The notes under the pieces were generated by a model. That model searched no databases. It was given only the letters and a program-made list of their open reading frames with translations, and was not told the origin of the DNA. A stretch of DNA of 9,829 nt, taken from the NCBI GenBank assembly GCA_903896775.1, contig CAITZE010000222.1, forward strand, positions 1 to 9,829, given 5' to 3'. Positions 1-6,400 of the stretch are shown here, piece by piece; positions within the stretch are counted from its first letter, which is position 1, and each line of letters begins with the position of its first letter. Both the position numbers and the translations under genes were made by a program. This DNA is from an uncultured bacterium (lineage in GTDB: Bacteria > Pseudomonadota > Alphaproteobacteria > Rhodospirillales > Rhodospirillaceae).

Positions 1-38
1 CCGACGCCGTTGTCGAAGCCGTGAAGGCCCGCGTTTAG
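1..38 (+). CDS. 3' end of an unidentified upstream gene (partial)
   Basis: An open frame with codons starting at position 3 reads DAVVEAVKARV and ends at TAG 36-38. The Val/Ala/Glu/Lys-rich end looks like a terminal amphipathic helix of a cytosolic protein, but eleven residues are too few to name a family. It stops 13 nt before rpe, and the rpe ribosome binding site (AGGA at 40-43) follows the stop directly, so the two genes are probably co-transcribed. Confidence 0.5.
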   Translation, partial: DAVVEAVKARV

Positions 39-51
39 CAGGATAAGACCG

Positions 52-690
<639 letters not shown>

Positions 691-708
691 TTTCGGCGGA
701 GGCGGATC

Positions 709-918
709 GTGGGTATGGGCATTGTCCTAATTGTTCTTGGATGTGTTTATCTTCGTTGGCCTACACTTTTTCGTCGTGGACTCTGGCTTAAAACAAGTAT
801 CGCAATCAGAGTATTCTCCGAGGCGAATTATATTCGCTACATGCGCGCTTTAGGCGTCATCTTGATTGTCATTGGTTTATTCTTGCTTGCGGGCGGCCTA
901 ATGCACCCGGAACGATAA
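709..918 (+). CDS. Small two-helix membrane protein, function unknown
   Basis: A 69-residue protein with a GTG start is preceded by a near-ideal GGAGG at 698-702, six bases away, which favours this start over the ATG at 715. Residues 2-18 and 47-64 are strongly hydrophobic and predict two membrane helices. Between them is a basic and aromatic loop with FRRGLWLKTS and RVFSEANYIRYMRALG, so the protein is probably a hairpin in the inner membrane. I recognise no named family. By hand count its GC content is about 46%, well below the flanking rpe and selO, and it uses codons such as TTA, CTA and ACA that are rare next door. This suggests recent acquisition or relaxed codon selection. It lies 18 nt after rpe in the same direction and could be translated from the rpe transcript. 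The strong ribosome binding site and coherent topology make it a likely real gene. Confidence 0.7.
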   Translation: MGMGIVLIVLGCVYLRWPTLFRRGLWLKTSIAIRVFSEANYIRYMRALGVILIVIGLFLLAGGLMHPER

Positions 919-940
919 CACTTCGGGTGAATATTCATTT

Positions 941-995
941 ATGAAGGTTTCCTCCTATCGCGCCGCTTTTTCCCTTCGACAACAGTTATGCCCGG
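941..995 (+). pseudogene. selO: Out-of-frame 5' end of selO (apparent one-base frameshift)
   Basis: The frame of selO continues upstream of its first usable start codon as FPFDNSYAR, which is the conserved start of alphaproteobacterial SelO proteins. That frame has no ATG, GTG or TTG between its stop at 942-944 and the TTG at 996. An ATG at 941 opens the neighbouring frame as MKVSSYRAAF. If the T5 run at 967-971 had four T's, the two would join as MKVSSYRAAFPFDNSYARL, a normal SelO N-terminus. A weak GGGTGA at 925-930 precedes the ATG. The simplest reading is one extra T, either a real mutation, a homopolymer sequencing error, or a slippery site. Confidence 0.65.
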
Positions 996-2432
996 TTGCC
1001 CGAGCATTTCTACGCGCGGCTTAGCCCGACAGCCGTTAAAGCGCCGCGCCTCATCAAGCTCAATGAAGCTCTTGCCCGCGAGCTGAACCTAGATCCTGCG
1101 CGCCTTATCACGCCAGAAGCACTCGAAGTCTTTGCCGGCAACCGCGTGCCGGAAGGCGCGGCCCCGCTCGCGCAGGCTTATGCCGGGCACCAGTTCGCGG
1201 GGTTCTCGCCGCAGCTTGGCGACGGGCGTGCGATTTTGCTGGGCGAGGTGATCGACATAAACGGCCGCGCCCGCGACATCCAACTGAAGGGCGCTGGCCC
1301 GACGCCGTTTTCGCGCCGGGGCGATGGCCGCGCGGCGTTGGGTCCTGTAATCCGCGAATATATCGTCAGCGAAGCCATGCATGCGCTCGGTATTCCGACC
1401 ACTCGCGCGCTGGCGGCAGTCACCACCGGCGAATGGGTGATGCGCGAGGAACCGCTGCCCGGTGCTGTGCTGACGCGCGTGGCCGCGAGCCATATCCGCG
1501 TCGGCACGTTCCAGTTTTTCGCCGCGCGCGGCGATGTGGCGGGTCTTACGCACCTCGCCGACTATGTGATCGCGCGCCACTACCCGGAGGCGCGCGCCGC
1601 CGCCAATCCGTACCGCGCCTTATTGGAGGGCGTGATCCGCCGCCAGGCCGAACTCATCGCGCGCTGGATGCTGGTGGGCTTCATCCACGGCGTCATGAAC
1701 ACCGACAACATGACCGTCTCAGGCGAGACCATCGATTACGGCCCTTGCGCCTTTATGGACGCCTTTCATCCGCAAACCGTTTACAGCGCTATCGATCAGC
1801 GCGGACGTTATGCCTATCAAAATCAGCCGGGCATCGCGGTATGGAACCTCACGCGTCTCGCCGAGACATTGCTGCCGTTGCTGGCTGACGACAAAGAGGC
1901 CGCCATCGCCGACGCCGAGGATGCGCTCGCAAGGTTCGAGACGCATTTCGAGGCGGCATATGGAACGGGCTTCCTCGCCAAGCTAGGTCTCACGGCACAA
2001 CGCACGGACGATGAGGCATTGGCGCAGGATCTGCTGGCGCGCATGGATGCGGGCAATGCCGACTTCACGCTGACCTTTCGAGGGTTGTGCGATGCTACTG
2101 CCGATGACGCGCACGATGACGATGTGGCGCGTTTATTCGACGATCCCGCGACTTTTCGCGAATGGGCGCTGCGCTGGCGGGCGCGGATTGCGGAAGAAGG
2201 CGGCGATGCGCCCGCGCGGCGCGCTGGCATGCGCGCTGTGAACCCCGCCTTCATCCCGCGCAATCATCTGGTGGCCGAAGTCATCGCCGCCGCGACATTG
2301 AACGACTATGCGCCCTTCGAGCGCTTGAACGCGGTGCTTGCGCACCCTTATGACGACCAGCCCGGCAATGCGCGTTATGCGCTGCCGCCGGAACCGCACG
2401 AAGTTGTGCATCAGACTTTTTGCGGGACATAA
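996..2432 (+). CDS. selO: Protein adenylyltransferase SelO (YdiU/UPF0061 family)
   Basis: SelO proteins are pseudokinase-fold enzymes that bind ATP in a flipped orientation and transfer AMP to hydroxyl side chains of protein targets; the known role is linked to redox and oxidative stress responses. The 478 residues carry the family core: GHQFAGFSPQLGDGRA (64-79), QLKGAGPTPFSRRGDGRAAL (96-115), RVGTFQFF (168-175) and HGVMNTDNM...IDYGPCAFMD (231-255). By family knowledge K98, R161, N238 and D247 would be the nucleotide and metal residues; all are present. It ends in TFCGT, the family C-terminus with its near-terminal Cys, which is selenocysteine in animal homologues. The coordinates start at a TTG that is probably not the native start, because conserved sequence continues upstream behind a frameshift in a T5 run. 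The missing piece is only about 18 residues and excludes catalytic residues, so a slightly truncated protein could still fold. arsC starts 4 nt downstream. Confidence 0.9.
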   Translation: MPEHFYARLSPTAVKAPRLIKLNEALARELNLDPARLITPEALEVFAGNRVPEGAAPLAQAYAGHQFAGFSPQLGDGRAILLGEVIDINGRARDIQLKGAGPTPFSRRGDGRAALGPVIREYIVSEAMHALGIPTTRALAAVTTGEWVMREEPLPGAVLTRVAASHIRVGTFQFFAARGDVAGLTHLADYVIARHYPEARAAANPYRALLEGVIRRQAELIARWMLVGFIHGVMNTDNMTVSGETIDYGPCAFMDAFHPQTVYSAIDQRGRYAYQNQPGIAVWNLTRLAETLLPLLADDKEAAIADAEDALARFETHFEAAYGTGFLAKLGLTAQRTDDEALAQDLLARMDAGNADFTLTFRGLCDATADDAHDDDVARLFDDPATFREWALRWRARIAEEGGDAPARRAGMRAVNPAFIPRNHLVAEVIAAATLNDYAPFERLNAVLAHPYDDQPGNARYALPPEPHEVVHQTFCGT

Positions 2433-2436
2433 AATT

Positions 2437-2862
2437 GTGATCAAGAATGTGTTGTTCCTCTGCACCGGAAATTCCGCACGCAGCATCATGGCCGAAAGTC
2501 TTTTGAACCATTGGGGTAAAAGCCAGTTCATCGGCTACAGCGCCGGCAGTTTTCCGAAAACCGCTGTTCATCCGCTGGCCCTGGCGGCCTTGAACGAGCG
2601 CCTGTTGCCCACCGAGGGCCTGCGCAGCAAAAGCTGGGATGAGTTTGCAAAACCCGATGCGCCGGTGATGGATTACATCTTCACGGTTTGCGACAATGCA
2701 GCGGGCGAAGTCTGCCCGGTGTGGCCGGGCCATCCCGCTACCGGCCATTGGAGCCTGCCCGATCCGGCGGCGGTGACCGGTACAGAGACCGCGCGTATGT
2801 CGGCCTTTCGCAATACCGCACGTACGTTGGAAGCCCATGTCCGGAAATTTTTGAAGGCTTAA
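2437..2862 (+). CDS. arsC: Arsenate reductase ArsC, low-molecular-weight phosphatase type
   Basis: This cytosolic enzyme reduces arsenate to arsenite using thiol relays (thioredoxin or glutaredoxin type). The 141 residues begin VIKNVLFLCTGNSARS, with the CX5R phosphate/arsenate loop at C9-R15. Further landmarks are SAGS (35-38), PTEGLRSKSWDEF (58-70), FTVCDNAAGEVCPVWPG (82-98, Cys85 and Cys93) and WSLPDPAA (105-112) with the putative general-acid D109. These match arsenate reductases of the LMW-PTP fold rather than tyrosine phosphatases. The GTG at 2437 is chosen because the family begins only a few residues before VLFLC; upstream ATGs in frame lie inside selO and would add a basic, non-homologous leader. 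The gap to selO is 4 nt, implying coupling. No arsenite pump of the ArsB or Acr3 type is present; the next gene is an MFS exporter. Function is well supported, while the pathway partner is uncertain. Confidence 0.9.
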   Translation: MIKNVLFLCTGNSARSIMAESLLNHWGKSQFIGYSAGSFPKTAVHPLALAALNERLLPTEGLRSKSWDEFAKPDAPVMDYIFTVCDNAAGEVCPVWPGHPATGHWSLPDPAAVTGTETARMSAFRNTARTLEAHVRKFLKA

Positions 2863-2926
2863 GCAACCGCATACGTTCCACGGGATTATGTGAGTATCGC
2901 CGCGCTCTAAGAGGAAGCCGACCGAC

Positions 2927-4378
2927 GTGACGCCCTCCGGACCCGCCGAGCTGACGCCCTTTGCGAAGAAGATCCTGCCGGGCCTTGTCGCCATCGCCTT
3001 CTTCATGGAGGCGCTAGACACCACCATTCTCAACACGGCGGTGCCGACGATCTCGGCGGCGCTGAATGTGGCACCCCTCAGCATGAAGGCGGTGCTGTCG
3101 AGCTATACCTTGAGCCTCGCCGTGTTCATTCCCATCAGCGGCTGGATGGCCGACCGGTTTGGCACGCGCCGCGTGTTCGCCGCCGCCATTGGCTTATTCA
3201 CTCTAGGCTCCATCCTATGCGGGATTTCCAGCAACATCCATGTGCTGGTGGCCTGCCGTATCCTGCAGGGCTGCGGCGGGGCGATGATGGTGCCGGTGGG
3301 GCGCCTGACGATGATTCGTACGTTTGCGAAGTCGGAGCTTTTGCGCGCCATGAGTTTTGTCTCGATCCCCGGATTGGTCGGCCCGATGTTGGGGCCGCTG
3401 GCGGGAGGGCTAATCGTCGCCTATCTGCACTGGCGTTTGATTTTCTTCGTCAATGTGCCGATCGGATTGCTCGGGCTCCTGATGGTTTATTTCCATCTGC
3501 CGGATTACCGCGAGAGCGATACGCATCCGCTCGACATCGTGGGCCTGATTCTGTTCGGCTCGGGTGTGGCGCTGCTATCCTATGTGCTGGAAGTGTTCGG
3601 CGAACATACCCTGGGCACGTTTGAAATCCTCAGCCTTCTTGCGGTGTCGTTCGTGCTGCTGGGCGGCTACGGGTTCCATGCGCAGCACATTCGCTATCCG
3701 CTGCTGCGCCTTAGCCTGTTCAAGCTGCGTACTTTCGCGGTCGCAACGTCCGGCAGCTTCATCACCCGCATCGGCATTGGCGGCGCGCCGTTCCTTTTGC
3801 CATTGCTCTATCAGGTGGGCTTAGGCTACTCGCCGGTGAAGTCGGGTCTGTTGATTATGCCGCAAGTCATCGGCGCGATGAGTTCAAAGGCCATGGTGCA
3901 GATGCTTTTGCGGCGGATCGGTTATCGCGGGATGCTGGTGTCCAATACCGTCATCCTCGGTGCGGGGCTGATGTTCTTTGCCACCATCGGGCCCGAGACG
4001 CCGATCTGGCGCATTGTCCTGCAAGCATTTGTCTATGGCATCTGCACCTCGCTGCAATACACCAGTATGAACACGCTGGCCTATGCCGATGTCGCACCCC
4101 AACAGACGAGTGGCGCGAGTTCCATCGCGAGCACCTTGCAGCAGATGTCCATGAGCTTCGGTGTGGCGACGGCAGGTCTGTGCACCGCGTTTTTCGTGCC
4201 GGAAAGTTTGCGCAGTGAACCGGCACTGTTCATCGCCGGGCTGCACAAAGCGTTTTTGATTTTAGGCGTGGCGACCATCATCACATCGGTGATGTTCTAT
4301 CGCCTGAAGCCGGGCGACGGCAGTAATGTCAGCCAGCAGAAGACTGCCCAGACCGGCGACGCGAACGCGGCGTCGTAA
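2927..4378 (+). CDS. DHA2-family MFS exporter, MdtD-like
   Basis: This is a proton-driven inner-membrane efflux transporter of the drug:H+ antiporter-2 family, typically with 14 helices. The 483 residues show MFS motifs in order: ALDTTILNTAVPTI (29-42, motif D1), GWMADRFGTRRVF (72-84, motif A), RILQGCGGAMMVPVGR (111-126, motif B) and GLVGPMLGPLAGGL (149-162, motif C), followed by WRLIFFVNVPIG (169-180). The MVPVGRLT stretch and a later SGSFITRIGIGG / SMNTLAYADV pattern resemble Escherichia coli MdtD, from memory, without alignment. The GTG start is preceded by GAGGAAG at 2911-2917. The C-terminus is a short polar tail rich in Gln, Ser and Ala. It follows arsC by 64 nt in the same direction, so an arsC-linked export role is possible, but the substrate cannot be read from sequence and a general multidrug role is equally possible. 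Confidence 0.9.
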   Translation: MTPSGPAELTPFAKKILPGLVAIAFFMEALDTTILNTAVPTISAALNVAPLSMKAVLSSYTLSLAVFIPISGWMADRFGTRRVFAAAIGLFTLGSILCGISSNIHVLVACRILQGCGGAMMVPVGRLTMIRTFAKSELLRAMSFVSIPGLVGPMLGPLAGGLIVAYLHWRLIFFVNVPIGLLGLLMVYFHLPDYRESDTHPLDIVGLILFGSGVALLSYVLEVFGEHTLGTFEILSLLAVSFVLLGGYGFHAQHIRYPLLRLSLFKLRTFAVATSGSFITRIGIGGAPFLLPLLYQVGLGYSPVKSGLLIMPQVIGAMSSKAMVQMLLRRIGYRGMLVSNTVILGAGLMFFATIGPETPIWRIVLQAFVYGICTSLQYTSMNTLAYADVAPQQTSGASSIASTLQQMSMSFGVATAGLCTAFFVPESLRSEPALFIAGLHKAFLILGVATIITSVMFYRLKPGDGSNVSQQKTAQTGDANAAS

Positions 4379-4387
4379 GAGTCTGTC

Positions 4388-4480
4388 ATTCTTGGCGCGC
4401 AGCGCCGAGAATCCAGAGTTTCTGGTTTCTATTTTATAAAACAAAAACCCTGGATCCTCGGCCCCACGTGGGGGCCAAGG
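4388..4480. repeat. Structured palindromic intergenic repeat (double hairpin)
   Basis: Two hairpins flank an AT-rich centre. The first pairs 4388-4398 with 4402-4412 (11 bp with one G-T pair, 3-nt loop). The second pairs 4456-4465 with 4471-4480 (9 of 10 bp, loop ACGTG). The outer pieces also pair with each other: CCGAGAATCCAG (4405-4416) against CTGGATCCTCGG (4450-4461), with one mismatch, and a perfect palindrome TTTTATAAAA lies in the middle at 4432-4441. The layout GTCATTC-hairpin-GAATCCAG ... CTGGAT-hairpin resembles dispersed palindromic repeats known from alphaproteobacterial intergenic regions. It may also help end the upstream transcript, though no T-run follows the hairpins. Confidence 0.7.
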
Positions 4481-4500
4481 AGGGCAGCGGAATTCCGGGC

Positions 4501-4530
4501 TTGACTAATCAATAACCAAATGGTTATGAA
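4501..4530 (+). promoter_or_regulatory. Candidate promoter of the ArsR-SRPBCC pair
   Basis: TTGACT at 4501-4506 (5 of 6 to the -35 consensus) is followed after 18 nt by TATGAA at 4525-4530 (4 of 6 to the -10). Transcription would begin within a couple of bases of the ATG at 4535, implying a leaderless or nearly leaderless message. This agrees with the absence of a well-spaced ribosome binding site. Confidence 0.45.
4512..4527. promoter_or_regulatory. Palindromic operator candidate, ATAACCA-AA-TGGTTAT
   Basis: A perfect inverted repeat with 7-bp arms and a 2-nt spacer lies between and over the candidate -35 and -10 elements, just before the repressor start. Its form and position suit a dimeric winged-helix ArsR-type repressor that controls its own promoter. 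Similar AACCAAATGGTT-type palindromes are, from memory, seen ahead of ArsR/SRPBCC pairs; binding here is inferred. Confidence 0.6.
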
Positions 4531-4534
4531 AGGC

Positions 4535-4858
4535 ATGACCGCAGTACAAGACGCGCTCTTCAAATCCCTGGCCGATCCCACCCGCCGTGCGCTGTTCGAG
4601 CGCTTGGCAAAGAAGGGCGAACAGACGGTGCATGGGCTCACCGACCATGCCGGCGTCTCGCAACCGGCTGTATCCAAGCATTTACGGCAGTTAAAGCGGG
4701 CAGGGTTGGTGCGCGAACGGCGCGCGGGCCGGGAATCCTTTTACCGCGCCGAACCCAAAGCGCTCGCGCCGCTGGTGGACTGGATGAAATTCTACGCCGC
4801 CTTCTGGGAAGGCCGCATGGATCGCCTCGAAGATCTTTTGAACAGGATGGACCAATGA
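4535..4858 (+). CDS. ArsR-type winged-helix transcriptional repressor
   Basis: This 107-residue DNA-binding regulator opens MTAVQDALFKSLADPTRRAL, the standard first helix of this subfamily. The winged helix-turn-helix follows, with HGLTDHAGVSQPAVSKHLRQ (33-52) as the DNA-reading pair of helices and RERRAGRESFYR (60-71) as the wing. The C-terminus (WMKFYAAFWEGRMDRLEDLL) is a dimerisation helix. The ArsR metal box ELCVCDL is absent, so arsenic or metal sensing is unlikely despite the arsC gene upstream. It belongs to the type paired with SRPBCC proteins, and its stop overlaps the next start as ATGA. ATGs at 4520 and 4526 are also in frame, but 4520 lies inside the palindromic operator and 4526 is its last arm; 4535 matches the usual family start. 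Autoregulation through the palindrome is likely. Confidence 0.88.
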   Translation: MTAVQDALFKSLADPTRRALFERLAKKGEQTVHGLTDHAGVSQPAVSKHLRQLKRAGLVRERRAGRESFYRAEPKALAPLVDWMKFYAAFWEGRMDRLEDLLNRMDQ

Positions 4859-5274
4859 CCGAAACACGCACCCTCGTCGTCGAACGCGAGATCAATCATC
4901 CCGTGGAGAAAGTTTGGCGCGCGCTGACGCAACCGGCGCTGCTGGAAGAGTGGCTGATGAAAACCGATTTCGAGCCGAAGGCCGGTAAGCCGTTTCAATT
5001 CCGCAGCACGCCGATGCCGCAGTGGGACGGCATCATCCATTGTGAAGTGCTGGACATCACGCCGATGACGCGGCTGTCTTATAAGTGGGGATCGATGGGT
5101 TTAGAGACGGTCGTCACCTGGACGCTGACGCCAGCAGGCAAAGGCGTGGTCTTGCGCATGGAGCAGGCGGGTTTCCCCACAGGCGCGGGCACGGATCAGT
5201 ACTACACGGGTGCGACGTACGGCTGGCAGAAGTTCTTCGGCGGCTTGGAAGCGCTGCTCGCGCGCGTAGCGTAA
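4855..5274 (+). CDS. SRPBCC (AHSA1-type) domain protein
   Basis: The 139 residues form one START-like fold of the AHSA1 subfamily: a beta sheet wrapping a long C-terminal helix around a hydrophobic cavity. Markers are REINHPVEKVWRALTQPALLEEWL (from residue 11), the central WDGIIHCEVLDITPMTRLSY (57-76) and the closing helix GWQKFFGGLEALL (123-135). Single-domain members paired with an ArsR-type regulator are common in bacteria; most are unstudied, and ligand binding is assumed from the fold. The start overlaps the repressor's stop by ATGA, and AGGA at 4844-4847 gives a correctly spaced ribosome binding site, so the two are translated together. The stop lies 6 nt from the stop of a convergent gene, leaving no room for a separate terminator. 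Family assignment is strong; the ligand is unknown. Confidence 0.88.
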   Translation: MTETRTLVVEREINHPVEKVWRALTQPALLEEWLMKTDFEPKAGKPFQFRSTPMPQWDGIIHCEVLDITPMTRLSYKWGSMGLETVVTWTLTPAGKGVVLRMEQAGFPTGAGTDQYYTGATYGWQKFFGGLEALLARVA

Positions 5275-5280
5275 CCCGCG

Positions 5281-5994
5281 TTAGCGATTCACCACGCGCC
5301 ACGTGCCATCGGGCTGACGGCAGGCGGTGCCGTGCGCCGGTTGGCGGCGGCCATCAATGATGATCTCGGTTTGGAATTCGTGGCAGGGGCCGGGCTGTGC
5401 GGCGGCGGCGATCGCATTGCCGGGGCGCTTTGGCGGTGAATCCCAAATCACGGCGTTATCTTGCACGGAAGCTGAAGAACCCGACGGGAATGAGCTCGGC
5501 GGCGGCGCGCTGGAGGCAGAGGCGCTCGGCGGTGTGGTCAAAGGGCGCGGTGCGGATGTCGCGGTGCCCGGCTTTGCATCGTTCCACATAATGCCGTTGT
5601 TATCGGGAGCCGCAGAGGGTGCGGAAGCGCTGGTCGATGGCGCGGGCGTCGGCATGATTTTCGAAGTTTGAGCCGGCGCGGACCCATCGTTCCAGGTGAT
5701 GCCGCTGTTATTGGGCGCGGACGCGCTGGAGGACGGCGGCGGGCTGGACGTTTTCGGAGCGGCAGATGGTGGCGCAGACGGCGCGCCGGAGGCGGGGCCA
5801 TCGTTCCACATGATGCCATTACTGTCGGGCGCGGAGCCGGATGGCGGCGCGCTATTGGCGGGCGCGGCTGTTCCGGCGCTTTGCGGATTGCTCCAGATGA
5901 TCGTGCCTTGCGGCGTGGGGCTCGATTGGGCAAAGGCGGTACTGGCGGCCATCAAAGCCGCGCCGGTCATCGCTACATAAACGATCTGTTTCAT
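5281..5994 (-). CDS. Secreted Trp-motif repeat protein with 17 kDa surface-antigen-like C-terminus
   Basis: The 237-residue protein starts with a Sec signal peptide (MKQIVYVAMTGAALMAASTAFA, cut after residue 22; no lipobox Cys, so it is not a lipoprotein). Residues 23-195 are Pro/Ala/Ser-rich and carry five copies of a short motif built on Trp: TIIW (W34), GIMWNDG (W63), GITWNDG (W101), GIMWND (W137) and AVIWD (W184), spaced 29-47 residues apart. Residues 203-236 contain CHEFQTEIIIDGRRQPAHGT and ACRQPDGTWRVV. This resembles the end of 17 kDa surface antigen-type proteins (CREYQ...IDG...GTACRQPDGSW), with C204 and C225 placed for a disulfide. The start at 5994 is fixed by GGAG at 6001-6004 and the signal peptide; the longer frame to 6078 adds a non-secretory leader. 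I infer a periplasmic or surface protein that may bind a partner through its spaced Trp motifs. No enzymatic residues are seen. Confidence 0.85.
   Translation of the reverse strand: MKQIVYVAMTGAALMAASTAFAQSSPTPQGTIIWSNPQSAGTAAPANSAPPSGSAPDSNGIMWNDGPASGAPSAPPSAAPKTSSPPPSSSASAPNNSGITWNDGSAPAQTSKIMPTPAPSTSASAPSAAPDNNGIMWNDAKPGTATSAPRPLTTPPSASASSAPPPSSFPSGSSASVQDNAVIWDSPPKRPGNAIAAAAQPGPCHEFQTEIIIDGRRQPAHGTACRQPDGTWRVVNR
5437..5910 (-). repeat. Five dispersed Trp-motif coding repeats
   Basis: Within the minus-strand gene, the Trp codons lie at about 5893, 5806, 5692, 5584 and 5443. Three central copies are close at the DNA level on the plus strand: CATCGTTCCACATGATGCC near 5798, CATCGTTCCAGGTGATGCC at 5685 and CATCGTTCCACATAATGCC at 5577, each followed by a similar TTAxTG/TTATCGGG-type stretch. 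The outer two copies have diverged. The pattern suggests past internal duplication with linker drift. Confidence 0.7.
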
Positions 5995-6364
5995 CTCGCT
6001 CTCCGCTTTCGATAGGCATAAGCACAACGCTGCCGCCGTAAAAGCGGCGTCATCACATAGACGCGAAGGCTGGTCCAACCCTGCGCATCACGCCCACATA
6101 ATATGTAAGGCCAGTATGTTGGAAGTAGGGCGGAATTTGCGACGCTGCGGGCTGGGATATTTCGTCTCCGGTAGCGGACTTCCGGGTGGAGCGATCGCAA
6201 GTTGCGGCGGTCTTCCGGCGCTTATAAATCCCGGCTGATACCGGCCTGATTCGCCCATCCAAAGGCCAACCAAAGCCTGTATTACAGCGTGCGTCTCTAT
6301 TTGGGGTGAAGAAGGGGCATTTTGACAGTCCAGTATCGTTCCCGGCTGCCCTTTCCACGCTTCT
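5995..6364. other. Intergenic region without a convincing gene
   Basis: This stretch lies between the divergent secreted-protein gene and the pst regulatory zone. Short minus-strand frames at 5991-6381 give no recognisable proteins, repeated motifs or ribosome binding sites. On the minus strand, a GC-rich hairpin (CGCCG 6034-6038 with CGGCG 6045-6049) would lie in the 5' leader of the secreted-protein gene. A TATTAT on that strand near 6097-6102 could be its -10, but no good -35 is visible. Nothing else was identified. Confidence 0.5.
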
Positions 6365-6394
6365 GTTACAGAGGCTAACATACTGTTCTATAAT
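6365..6394 (+). promoter_or_regulatory. Candidate housekeeping promoter upstream of pstS
   Basis: A perfect TATAAT at 6389-6394 is preceded, after 18 nt, by GTTACA at 6365-6370 (4 of 6 to -35). It lies well upstream of the Pho box, in an AT-rich patch, and could give a basal transcript of pstS. The segment CTGTTAC at 6363-6369 also resembles a single Pho unit, but its followers at 11-nt steps are poor. Confidence 0.35.
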
Positions 6395-6400
6395 GATAAT

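Noticed and set aside
2338..2436. An upstream ATG for arsC inside selO
   Set aside because: It would add 33 basic, non-homologous residues before the standard VLFLCTGNSAR start.
2281..3084. A 267-codon minus-strand frame across selO, arsC and the MFS gene
   Set aside because: It spans three well-supported plus-strand genes and has no recognisable domain or ribosome binding site.
4520..4534. The ATG at 4520 as start of the ArsR-type gene
   Set aside because: It lies within the palindromic operator, has no ribosome binding site, and would add residues not typical of the family.
5437..5910. A CRISPR-like array, because of regularly reappearing CATCGTTCCA strings
   Set aside because: The repeats are coding, diverged and unevenly spaced, with Pro/Ala/Ser-coding linkers rather than unique spacers.
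5327..5980. Plus-strand frames opposite the secreted Trp-motif protein
   Set aside because: They are repetitive Gly/Ala-rich translations of the repeat DNA; signal peptide, ribosome binding site and the antigen-like domain all support the minus strand.
6053..6381. Two overlapping minus-strand frames of about 100 codons in the intergenic region
   Set aside because: Neither has a recognisable motif, hydrophobic pattern or ribosome binding site, and they overlap each other in different frames.
6363..6391. A second Pho box starting at CTGTTAC
   Set aside because: Only the first unit fits; the sequences at the next 11-nt steps (GCTAACA, GTTCTAT) are poor matches.
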